From NCBI GenBank assembly GCA_008638375.1, contig CM018043.1:59153510-59217509 (forward strand): DNA of 64,000 nucleotides, given 5' to 3'. The position numbers were made by a program, and so were the translations under genes. Below, one piece after another: positions 48,401 through 59,900 of this stretch; positions within the stretch are counted from its first letter, which is position 1, and each line of letters opens with the position of its first letter. The notes under the pieces are model-generated. The model searched no databases and was not told the DNA's origin. It was given only the letters and a program-made list of their open reading frames with translations. This DNA is from Nyssa sinensis (Eukaryota; Streptophyta; Magnoliopsida; Cornales; Nyssaceae).

Positions 48401-49179
48401 TTTCAATAGTAATTCACGTGAGGATATGCTGTTGAGCGTGTGGGGATCAATGAAGTTGGGAGTCTTCAACGATTGTGATTGGGGATGTGTATTGTAGTTG
48501 GGTGTGACGGTCTCGACATGATCTTTTCCAAGAGGGAGAGACAGACTTTCCTTTCTTTTTTTTTTTTTAAAAAGTTAGAAGAGTGCGTCACCGATACATT
48601 TACATTTAGCATTTACCTTTCTTTTTTTTTTTTACTAATCTCATGCATTATCAATTCTCCAAAATCAATTTGGGGTTACCTGAAACTCATCTCTCCTACC
48701 AACTCCAAGACTACAAGGCATTCTTTAGAGTTTAGACCCTCTCCTAGTAGGCAAATCCAACACCCTTTTAATTTAACTGTCAAACTTTAAAATTGATGAC
48801 ACAAGTAAATAGTTAAATTTAACTAGTTTTGAAACGGTAAAAGTTCATTATTTTGTCTCAAGAAGTGAGCTAATTTAATGGATTAGAGGCTCTCTCTTTC
48901 TTTTTTGGGTGTTTATTTCATTAATAAATGGGTCACTTAATTGAAAGAATTTCATTAATAAAGAATTTCACTTAATTGGAGCTTTTATATGGTAAAAGCT
49001 ATTTAAGTCAAATAAATATTGAAGACTTTTGGGGTGAAAAAGAATGGACTTGGACCCATCCTAATTAACAACATATTTATGGACATTTGGCTGAAAAATC
49101 CTAATTTTATCAGGCAATTTAATAACTAGATATTGGCTAATATTTGTATAAATATTAACTAATATAATTGTAGGAGATT
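48401..49179. other. Intergenic; contains dispersed repeat related to 15170-15260
   Basis: 49020-49110 (GAAGACTTTTGGGGTGAAAA, then GGACTTGGAC…CCTAATTAACAACA) resembles 15170-15260. AATTTCATTAATAAA is tandemly repeated near 48927-48970. No gene. Confidence 0.5.
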
Positions 49180-51479
49180 AATATAAAATATGTGTCGGAC
49201 TCAGTTTGCAATCCGTCATCCAAGTAAGTAGAATTGCCCAAGATACAATATGCTAGTGGTACGAGTCTTCTTGAATAATCATGAATGGTGTAGTCATAAA
49301 ATCTTTCTCATTAGTAGAATGAGAGTCTAATTCATCTATGGATTTTTACAATCCAAGACCCCGGGTTTCTACATGGTAACCTAAGAAAGTGAATTTTAGA
49401 GAGAAAAACTAGAAAAAGGGAGAGAGAAATTGGTATTATGTGTTTCTCGTAAAATATCCCTTACAATTTACAATTTACAATAACATATATTCAACTATAT
49501 ATTAGAGTATTATTCCAACACAAAGTTCGAATATGACTCACATAGAGTCCAACCATTTCTCAAATAGATAAGAACTATTCTAATCTTATCTTATCTCTTT
49601 AATTAACCCATGTGCTAACTCATGTGGATGCACTACAAGTTGTGGGTCCAAGAGAAACTCGACCTGAATTCTAACATCTTTCACTCATTCACATAGGGTG
49701 AGTCTAGATTCTCTATATCTTTTATTTACGCATATTAGCTCTATATATAGGAAATGGATCATGTGACTAGATTAGAAAGATCGGGGTAGGAGTACTATAT
49801 TAAGCTACCATCAAGCTAGCATACTGCCTCATTACAAACAAGTAACTTTGTTTATGCCCATGCTATTCTATTAAACCAAATTTAACATCCCTTATTCTTC
49901 TCAAGAACTAATTTCAGTGTGATGCTTGAACTCGCAAATCTGTCTTGAACTCATGATCTTATCGATAAATAAAAAAATTGATAGATCACTCAAGTTATGA
50001 GTCACAATACAATAGTGTATTACAGAACCATCTTTCCGAGCTATTCATGCTAATCTAATTACACTTAACCTCTTTCCTAGACATATCCCGTCGAACCGCA
50101 TCAATCATGATCTCCTTTAGATATATGCTAAAGTAGCGACATCAATTCCTCTTTTTATAACATAGTCATAGGTCACAAGGGCATAATAGGAACCGACCCA
50201 AGGTGGTTCTTAGAGCTCAAATAGTGACGAAACAGGGATACATTTAGTCACTTAATGTCAAGTTCACAAAAATAAGAAGAACGTCGTACAAATCTTAGTT
50301 TAGTTGGTATCTCAGCACCTAACCCCATTCCAATATAGTCACTTTTTTAGCACCAATTTAAATGTTCACATTTGACTAACTCCAGGCTACATGAGGCATG
50401 TGGTCAACCTCCATGCTCGATTCTCAAAAGAACCTCATCTTGACCCTGTCAAGGTGACATATATCACAGAGAGGAATTCTCTTACTATCCAAGAAATTCA
50501 CATCCCATCTTGCTTGTTATCCAAGCGCCAATGCAATTTCTTATATGAGAGAGCCAATTAGATTCCTATTGACATCTTTCATAAATGTATGCTCACAACA
50601 TCAAATAATCATCTCAATATGAACACAAAATCATATAACAATGAAATAATGTCACATGATGTCTAATACATAAAATCCTAAATAAACCTAATCATCGAAC
50701 ACATGATGTAAGAACATCACTAAGAATAGGTTTTGTTAATAGGTTAGTTACCAAACTAATTGTGGAAACATACCTCAAGACCGCCTCCTCTTACTTAACT
50801 ACTCAAATGTATATAGTGAAAACTAATGTCAATGTGTTTGGTTTTCTCCTACTTGGGATCGTTCGCCTATGGCCAAAACTATAATTGGACACAATGACCC
50901 TACTCACATTCGAGTCATCACCCTTATTGGTCTACCAGCCTATGAACGAGTTTTAGCTTCTAGCTTAGTAGCGAGTCCACATGGTTTCATCTTTATGTAC
51001 CTTAAGCCCAAAAGGCACCTCTAAAGGGGAGAGGCATCGCCTGTACTAATATCCTATAAGCTTTATAACTTGTTAACAATGTGGGATTAGGTTACCCTGA
51101 ACACAATACTTGCATATGTTAGAGCTTCCATTCAATCATAGCTAATGATAAACATATCACTTGCCTACACAGTGCTATATCAAGGCGTTGATATTTTTAA
51201 CCAAAATACCTCATTAATTGTGACGACCAACTATGTACTCTGACATCACATATATCAAATAATTTAGTCAGTTATAATCTAATGAATATGCACTAAGATG
51301 CTTTAAAAAATTTGACCATCTATACGAATAAAGTACTAAGCTACTTTGAAAAGTTGACCAACTATATGAGCCTAAAAACAATTGAACACACAACACAGTG
51401 CACATTAGAAATTCAACTATGCTCAAATAAGAAATGATAAGAATATCTCTCTTTTCCTCACCAATCTTATAATTAAATG
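49180..51479. other. Probably retroelement-derived, no coding region recognised
   Basis: Near 49360-49390 the text CCCGGGTTTCTACATGGTAACCTAAG, with the complement of 49440-49510 (TGTTGGAATAATACTC start), has the look of a Copia LTR and leader in minus orientation. The rest, to 51479, has gene-like base composition in places but no frame longer than about 80 codons and no motif I recognise. Treat as decayed transposon sequence. Confidence 0.3.
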
Positions 51480-52465
51480 ATTTTTCAAAACAAAAATTTT
51501 CCATACCTTAAGTTTTGAAAGATCAAAAGGTTTTGATAAAAGAATACTAAGAAAAACAAGCTAAAAAGAGACTCACTGTCCAAACTAATCTATTAGTTCA
51601 TGAAACTAGGTGACTAATTCTTAAAGGCTTATTTTTACACTGATCAAACCAGTCGACTGATCCAAAGAACCAGTCAACTTGGTGATATTTTTCAAAATAG
51701 CCTAAAGACTCACTGCTCAATTCAGTTGACCTCTAAGGAGAATTAGTCGACCATTTCTTAAAGGCAAAACAGTGCACAAACAGAACCGGCCGGCCGATCT
51801 AAAAAACCAGTTGACAGATTATTCTTGACCAAATAAACCTCAAACCTTTTGGACAATTTAGTTGACATAATCAGTTGACCAGTCCTCATTATAGTCGATT
51901 GGTTGATGATTCAGTTGATTGATTTAGTCGATTTAGCAATCACAAATTCAAATTTTGAATAGACAAAAAGGGGAGAAACGACTCTTTTTGAAAAGCAACA
52001 AATATATTCTTTAAAAGGCTATAAATAGAGATTTTCTAGGGCATTCTATGCTATCATTTACATGCTTATACTTCTACATCATTATTATTGACTTTAGATA
52101 TAACATCTCCCAAATCTAGATCTGAAAGTTCTACTCATCTCAGTGCGGTGAGAGTTGTGGGTAGGTGCTACTCGGTGAGGCAAAGTGGTATATTTTACTA
52201 GGATAAGAGGGTTGCGGTCTTCACATTGTAAATGTTTGGTTTCCACCTCCAAGGAGGTCACAATAGTGAAAAACTCAAGTGAGGATGTTTGAATCGAGAA
52301 CGTAGGAAGTTTTTCGAATCTCGTAAAACTGATGTGTTTGCTCTCTCTCTCTTTCTCTTTTATTTATTTATTTATTTGTGCATTTATAACTTTCATTTTT
52401 AAAGTTCTAAAAAGAAAATAATATTTACAATATACCTTATTCACCCCCTTTAGGGTAAATATCTA
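51480..52465 (+). mobile_element. Copia-type LTR fragment or solo LTR, second copy (inverted relative to 17075-18240)
   Basis: It matches the complement of 17075-18240 along its length. A stretch with many CAGTCGACTG-like words (51645-51925) is followed by GGGGAGAAACGACTCTTTTTG, GGCTATAAATAGAG (TATA-like, 52017), GTGAGAGTTGTGGGTAGG (52148), GGATAAGAGGGTTGCGG, a CT run, TTTATTTATTTATTTG and TATTCACCCCCTTTAGGG (52438). Divergence between the copies is visible but moderate. No coding part adjoins. Confidence 0.6.
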
Positions 52466-54285
52466 AACAACAAGTAAGATAGACCAAATTACCAACCAAC
52501 TACCGATACAAGATGGGATCACGAAAAAGTTCACCATCATGAGGAGTAAACCGAGCATTGGGTTCTATAGGAGTGTGTGATTTTATGGTTTGTCAAATTG
52601 GCCTATGAGAGCAAATTAAATGCATACTTAACTTGTGTCAAATAGAGTCCATCAGAGGCTAAGGAGACTTGTAAACCAAGAAAATAACTAAGAGAACCCA
52701 AGTCTTTCATCTCAAACTATTGACTACGAAAGTGCTTGAGCTCCTAAATGCCACAAAGATCATCCCCATTTGAACAATTTTAAACATATGAAAATATTTT
52801 TGAATTTTTATTTAATTTCAAAAAATTAAAATCAACTAGACGATGATAGTTCAAAAGTAACATTGTTTTGACCTCGAATATTTTCCTAAAACATGATATT
52901 TTTTCACATATTGATAGTTTAGATTTGTTTTTAGAATTAAAATTTTTATAAAGAATTTTTTAGAAATAGAAGGAAACACTCTAATTGAGATACTAAATTA
53001 TATAAAAAAAATTTAGATTCTTTTCAAAATGCATACATTGCTTATAAAATATTATTGATAATAACAGTAATAGTTGCTTTAGCAAAAATATGTTTTTCAA
53101 AATTAAAATTGATAAAATTCTGCCTAAGATTAACTATATGTCACAAGAAAGATTAAATGGATTAGCCATACTATCAATTAAAAAGGATATGTTAGCAACA
53201 CTTGAACAAAGAAATTTAATTAATAATTTTGCTTCTCAAAAAGAGAGAAGAATATATTTTATTTAATATTAAAAAATAAAAAAAATCTCATTTAAAATTG
53301 TTGTTTTAGACCTCAAATTGTTTCAAGTGGCCTGGTCCGTACTCAAGAAATAATAAAACTATCTTGTGTTTAGGAATGGTAATAGGACAGATTTGAGGGC
53401 AAAGAACTTTTTCTACTATCTCGCCTCACGAAAAAAACTTTCTCCAAATCCGTTTAAATCTCGTAATAGGTGGGGTGGGTTTCCATTTAATTAATTTATT
53501 TAATTTAATTAATTATAATTAACACATTTGAAATAATGTATTACATGTGTTAAAATAAAAAATATACATGCCAAAAGAGAATTAGAATGATATTATAAGT
53601 TTTTTTCAACCATATAATTCTATCAATTTTGTGTAAATTTTAATGGGTGACAAAATAATACAAGTATAAATATTAATTATATAACACAAAATATATTTAT
53701 TATTTTATTTCATGCAATTAAGATAAAGCGAGATGGAACGGGATGAAACGCCTTCATTCCAAACTTGGTTCAAATTTTAATGGGATAAACAAACTATTAT
53801 CCCTTGTGACCTTGTCCCATTAAAATCGAAGTATGCTGAGTCTCCAATAGGGTGAATAAATTGTCATACTCTGATTTTAATTTCGAGGATGACTTTTCTT
53901 ATTTATAAAAGTAAATTTGATCACTCATGTAATGCATAACTGCGCAATACGTGTCCTATCTTAGAATATCTATTACGACTTCTTTAATTTTTGTTTTTTG
54001 CAAATAAATAATATTTTATTATTTATGTGTTAATACATATTTATTCACATAAAATATGTCTCATTCATGAGAGTCATGACAATAAGTCACATCCAATGTA
54101 AATATACAAGTAACATATGACAATAATATTATGTTTATTTAAAATTTTAATAAAAATATTTATATAATTAATGTGACAGTATTATATTAATTTTATATTA
54201 TATTATATTATATCATATCATAATATAATATAAAATTAATATAATATTATCATATTAATTATATAAATATTTTTAATAAAATTAT
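52466..54285. other. AT-rich sequence, possible old repeats, no gene
   Basis: 53370-53860 contains GGTGGGGTGGG, CGAGATGGAACGGGATG and TTATCCCTTGTGACC words with loose inverted symmetry. This is common in small plant DNA elements, but edges were not found. 54120-54285 is a long imperfect AT palindrome (AATATTATGTTTATT…AATATAATATTAT). Confidence 0.45.
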
Positions 54286-54296
54286 TAAATCAGTAT

Positions 54297-54530
54297 TTTT
54301 ATTTTTTTTATGACGGGGAACCTTTCGAAGGACGCGGTCTATCTACAGCCAGGGTGCTCGACCAGGCACTATCTCGCAGAGGTAAACTCCGGATGTACGA
54401 AATCGCCCAGTAACCACGTGCATCAGGTAAATCGCGAACTCACGCAGCGGTAAGAGTCGAACCCACACTGATTACCTCATAAAAATCCAAAGTCCTCACT
54501 CCTTATCAACTACGCTACGTCCAACTCGGC
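54297..54530 (-). mobile_element. tRNA-derived SINE (234 bp) with 11-bp TSD
   Basis: On the minus strand the 5' part has a box A-like TAGCGTAGTTGATAAGG (about 54515) and a box B GGGTTCGACTCTTACC (about 54457-54442), well spaced for a polymerase III promoter. The 3' end is AT-rich (CATAAAAAAAATAAAAA). The flanks TAAATCAGTAT (54286-54296) and TAAATCAGCAT (54531-54541) form an 11-bp target duplication with one mismatch. The GC-rich body stands out from the surrounding AT-rich DNA. Confidence 0.8.
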
Positions 54531-54541
54531 TAAATCAGCAT

Positions 54542-56212
54542 ATTATTACTCTATAAATAGTAAAGCACAATCATGAATCATTATTTAAATTTGAGGCTAG
54601 GGTATACCTAGCCGACTAGACAATCACCGATCCTTATCCAAAGTAGAGTACTAGGGTCAATTAGGCAGGCCTCCCTACAGTCTACATCTTGATTTGTCTC
54701 AACTCATCAATCATATTAATTTTGGAACGAGGGTTGGACTCTTCGAAGATAGTTTGATAGAGGACCGGATATGATGGTGGTTTGGGACCACAGCGGTGGT
54801 GGTTTGGGACCACCTTGTACCTCTCCACACGGTGGAGGAAAGCGTAGAAACAATAAGCGTTTGACACGTGGAGCAATGGGAGAAAATAGGGCGGCCACCA
54901 TAAGTATAAAATAAAAGCAAACTTAGTGGTGGAAAAACTTTTGAGAATGACTTTCGGTCGGTAGGTTGGATCTTTCTGCGTATGGTTCGGGATGAATAAC
55001 ATAAATAATAATGTTAACTTTATTTAAAAATTTTATTAAAAATATTTATTTTTATAAATGAGTAGTGTTACACATCATGTAATATTTAACTAAGATAATA
55101 TTAACAACTTATAAAAATAAATACTTTTGATAAAATATTAAAATAAGACTAACATTATCCTAACATAAATATTTTCTTTTTTATGGATTTACTTAGGAAT
55201 ATTTTAACTAATTTACATGTATTAAATTAAAATTTTTTTATATAAAATTAATTTGAAAGAAATATGTTAATTCTGTTAAAATTTAAGATCGATTTGTAGT
55301 AAAAGCACCTTGCTCTGTCGATTATATAAAATAAAATAATAATAAAAATTTAAACTATATAAGTAATATTTACGATGATAATTTTTAATTACTTATTAAA
55401 AATTTAGACAAATTTAATAAATTTATATGTTAAAAAAAATATTATTATTTTAATTATTTATTAACATATATATTTTTTATTTTAAAACAAGTAATGTAAG
55501 AGAATTTTTTTTTTTTCTTGAAACGGGATTAAAGAAGAAGGCATTTTCTGTTCCAAATCTAATTGTAAATTTTTAGTATATTTCAAAATTTTTAATTAAA
55601 TGCTCTAATTAAGACTGTCTTTGAATTTTATGCGAATATTTAAATTTGAGAACAAAAGTAATTGAATTTCTAATATTTATTTCCAATCATCTCACATCGT
55701 CCGTGAAGTTCAATTTGCGTTTACTTGTGTGAGATAATGAGATATAAAAGTTGAAAAAAAAAAAAGCAAAGGTGGGTAGACTACAATTGTTATGAAGAGA
55801 TGAGAGGTAGGCCCCACACCTCATGACCATAGAAATTATATTCTCAAACTCTAATTATTCAATTCAATACTTGTGGTGGGAGTCATGATTCGGGTCAGAA
55901 GTTTTTTTTTTTTTTTTTTTCATTTTGTCACTTGGCATAACCAATTTTAGATTCCAATCTATAATAATTTAGATTAGAAAGGATGAATTGTGCTAAGCAC
56001 TGTTTCATTTGCGTTAAAGTAAAAAAATTTACAATCATAAATCTGAATTGAATGAGTTGGACTGGGTTAATTTCAAAAACAAGTTCACATTGAATTGATT
56101 ATGAAATCAAAATTTTCAAATTTGTTCCGATTTAAAATTTAAGTAAAATGATCCAACTTGAAATTAGATTTTTTATAAAAAAAATTCTTGAAAATTATAT
56201 ATACATATATAT
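54542..56212. other. Intergenic, AT-rich, with a short GGTGGTTTGGGACCAC repeat
   Basis: TGGTGGTTTGGGACCAC occurs at 54774 and again at 54797, a tandem pair with dyad symmetry (GGTTTGGGACC). Overlapping minus-strand frames at 54682-55002 have no recognisable domain and are not called. 55000-56200 is AT-rich with a T run (55900-55920). Confidence 0.5.
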
Positions 56213-56848
56213 ATGATATACCATAAAAGAACAGGCCAATCAACACTTGACACGTGTAACCACAGTCCGACCTATGCTCAGCCAACATAATTCTCATTCA
56301 ACCAATGGTGAAAAGCTCAAGCATCCAGATCATCATACAAGGTCAGAAGTGGCCGAACATATATATCCAGAACAGATCACAGGGTCCAGACCAACACTCC
56401 AGAACTCGTCACCACCTTAGCGGATGCCGAGCAGGGAATAAGGAAGCGGTCTTCAACAAGGAAGCGGTCTTCAACAAGGAAACTACCATCTATGGTTACC
56501 TCTATGCAAGGTAGCTGCAATCTCCGGTAATCAAATCCCTATATTCATGGCATCTATGGTTATCTCTATGCAAGGTAATTGCAATCTCCGGTGATCAAAT
56601 CCCTATATTCATGGCTTCGAATCCTAATCAACTTAGGAAAGCCACGGCTTATAAATTAAACCCTAAAGGTAAGCCTTATTTCTTATGCTCATTCTTTGGC
56701 TTTCAATACAGTCTTTTCAATTCTTTTACTTACTTAAGCATCGGAGCGGCTACCGCCGGAGCCAATCCGGTGGTCCTCTGATCATCTTTCTGAGTGTTCT
56801 ACAGGTCACGGAGTCCATACTTATTGCGAGCCGAAAAGTGCAGCATCA
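56213..56848 (+). repeat. Putative 5' LTR of the Tat element, with internal duplications
   Basis: It ends TGCAGCATCA just before the PBS. The start TGATATACCATAAAAG at 56213 is inferred from the TG rule and element style. A TATA-like GGCTTATAAATTAAACC lies at 56646-56662. Two internal tandem duplications are visible: AAGGAAGCGGTCTTCAAC twice (about 56440-56475) and a 64-bp unit starting ATCTATGGTTA (56488-56551 and 56552-56615) with a few differences. Confidence 0.55.
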
Positions 56849-56928
56849 GTTTGGCGCCGTCTGTGGGAAACGACTAATCTCCAAAGTGTTCTACTTATAA
56901 AACTCATCTCTTTCCCTACCGGTAAACC

Positions 56929-59900
56929 ATGGCACCAAATCTCCGACCACGACAGAATACTCAGAATTCGCAAAACGCTCAACGTCAGCCGTCTGCTCCC
57001 CGCACAAGGGGGCCAGCGGCCAATCCTTTGTGACAAGAGATCGAAGCAATAAAACGACACAATGAACTGGTGCAGGAGCAGTTGCTTACCATCACTAGAA
57101 CACTGGCGACACTTACGCAGAACCAAGCGACGGGTTCTCCTAGCCCGCCAGTCAACTTCGTTGTAGGAACGCAACCTCCTGTTGCTACAGAGAACGAAGA
57201 ACTTCATGCGCAGGCTCCAACTAACCAGCCTGGGCACCCCTCAGGCATTCCTCGCGCTGGCCAAGATCCCCAGCCATCAACAGTCCCTGGCTGGGGAACA
57301 TTCGCCTTCGTCCCCGACATCCATTACCGGAGCACTACTCGAGCCCCAACTCCAAGGGCTTCGGGAGCACACCCGACACCGCAGGAGCCTCCTCATGCAG
57401 CACCAAACCCTCCGGTTCGGAATCCTCCTCCGTCCGAAGGGCGTAATCAACCCTACAACCCTGAAGCCGAGGCTGTTAGGCAAGGTTCACAAGATGTCAG
57501 ACTCAAAGACCCGCGGAGGGTAGAGGAAATTGCCGAGTCAATGGACCGGACAATTACCTTGAGAGGACCTCAGAACCCTCCAGAACAAGACGAACTGGCC
57601 AGGCTGCTTGGAAGGCTAGCCACCCCATTCACTCACACCATCATATCAGAAGAGAGGCCCAGAAAATTCATGGTGCCCAAATTCACCTTGTACGATGGAT
57701 TTGGAGATCCAGGAGATCACCTCTCTCATTACCAGCATACGATGGCCCTTCACGGAGCCTTTGATGCTTTCATGTGCCGAACGTTCATCACCAACCTGAA
57801 GGGAACTGCTCTGAAGTGGTTACACAACCTCCCGCCGAACTCTGTTACCAGCTTCTACGAGCTCGGTAGACAGTTCTTGGACAGGTTTATGACCAACAGA
57901 AGGCTCAGAAGGGGGCCAGAATTCCTGCTAAACGTCAAGCAAACCAGGGAGGAATCCCTCGGAGCCTACATTGCGTGCTTCAACACCGAGCTCACGGAGA
58001 TCACTGACTGCAGCCCGAAATTCCTTGTAGCAGCCCTGACTGCCGGGCTTGCCCAAGGTGGGTTCAGAGATTCCTTGACAAAAAGCCCTCCTGCCGATAT
58101 GGTGGCATTAATGGATCGGGCCAGAAAATACATCAACTTGGAAGAAACCAACCGCACGTCCCAGAAGGGCAGAGATCATACCCAGAGGGACAATCCAAAG
58201 CGGAAGGACCACAAGAAGGAGGATCACAGAAGAGACTCCAACAAAAAGAGGGCCAAGAGCCCAGAGAAGAGAACAGCACCCAGAGCTGTGTACAACTCCG
58301 GACCGAGGGAGTTCACCAATTTCACTCCTCTGAATACCACATCGAACCAGGTACTCCGGTAGATCCGAGATCGGGAGAACCTGAGGTGGCCGGAACCAAT
58401 CAAGGGAGATCCCAGCCTGCGGGACCAAAGTAAGTATTGTAATTTCCATAAAGATCATGGACATACAACTAACACTTGCAGGACCCTCCGATATGAGATA
58501 GAGCAGCTCATAAAGAAGGGGCGTCTTTGGGAGTTCGTCAAGTAGGACGGAAGGCAAAACCCCCAAGAAGACAAGCCTCAGCAGCGGCTCGACCAGAGGC
58601 CCGAACAGAGGCAAGAGCAGAGGGAGGGACGTAACGAGCCCCAGAGGCAGAACAATCATGTCATCTACGTCCTCCATGCTGACTCCCCTGTCACAAGAAT
58701 GTCCAACAGGGCAAGAAAGAGATACGCTCGGGAGGCCAGAGCCGCCCCAAACGTACTACAGATCTCCAACGTTGAAAAGAGGCTCAAGCCAGCACCGGAG
58801 ATCCAATTCACCGAGCAAGATCTAGCAGGGGTACACTGTCCTCATAGTGATGCCCTTGTTATCACCCTCAGAATCGCCAACTTCGAGACCAGAAGAGTCC
58901 TGGTTGATACTGGAAGCTCCGTCAACATACTGTTCTATGAACCGCTTAAGCAGATGGCGATAGACCAAGACAACGTCAAGCCCACCACTGCCGTAATGGC
59001 AGCTTTTGATGGCAACCTCAGCACCCCTTTGGGGAGGGTCGACCTTCCTACCACTGTAGGAGAAGGTGAAGGGCAAAAGACCACCATCTCGGAGTATATG
59101 GTGTTGAACATGAAGTCTCCCTACAACATCATAATCGAGAGACCCTGGTTACATCAGATAGGGGCAGTCACTTCGACCCTCCATCAGTGTTTGAAGTACG
59201 TCCACAACCAGAGCGTGCACTCTGTCAGAGGATGCCAGCCAACCTCTTGGGAGTGCCACACTATTGCCCTTAAAGAGAAGGCTCCCAAATAGTAATTACA
59301 GCACACTCGGGACTGTGCAGATCTGGTATTCACTCACTCTCCCGAGGTGGAGGATTGCCCATCTGGCATTGAAGAACCCCTAAGCCCAAGAGGACGCGAC
59401 AACCGAGCCAAACCTGTTGGCGAGCCTATTAAAGTTCTAGTCAGTTCAGAAGTAGACGGGTGTTACTTGTACATCGGCCCAGACCTAACACACACCGAGC
59501 AGGAAAAGATAGTCAGGTTCTTGAAAGACAACCTCTCTATCTTCGCTTGGGAGACCAGGGACATGGAGGGAATAGATCCTGATCTTATAACTCACAAACT
59601 GATGGTGGATCCAGATCACCCGCCAGTCAGACAAAAGAGAAGGCCGATTGCTTCTGAACGGCATCGGATTATAAACGAAGAGGTCCAAAGGCTGCTGGAT
59701 GCCAGGATGATACGAAAAGTATTCTATCCCGAGTGGTTGGCCAACACCGTGCTTGTAAAAAAGAAGAACAACAAGTGGAGAGTCTGTGTTGACTATACAG
59801 ACCTCAACAAAGCGTACCCCAAGGACAGCTTTCCATTACTGAGAATAGACCAACTGGTTGACGCCACTACGGGGCATGAGCTTATGAGTTTCATGGATGC

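Noticed and set aside
48158..48469. 103-codon minus-strand frame rich in Glu, Arg and Lys
   Set aside because: Coded by CT microsatellites; low complexity only.
54682..55002. 106-codon minus-strand frame with two overlapping shorter ones
   Set aside because: No domain, no introns, Pro/His-rich text from a short tandem repeat; not enough to call a gene.
58108..58677. 189-codon minus-strand frame opposite gag
   Set aside because: Antisense shadow of gag-pro; its Leu/Val-rich text mirrors the Lys/Arg/Gln-rich sense codons and shows no family signature.
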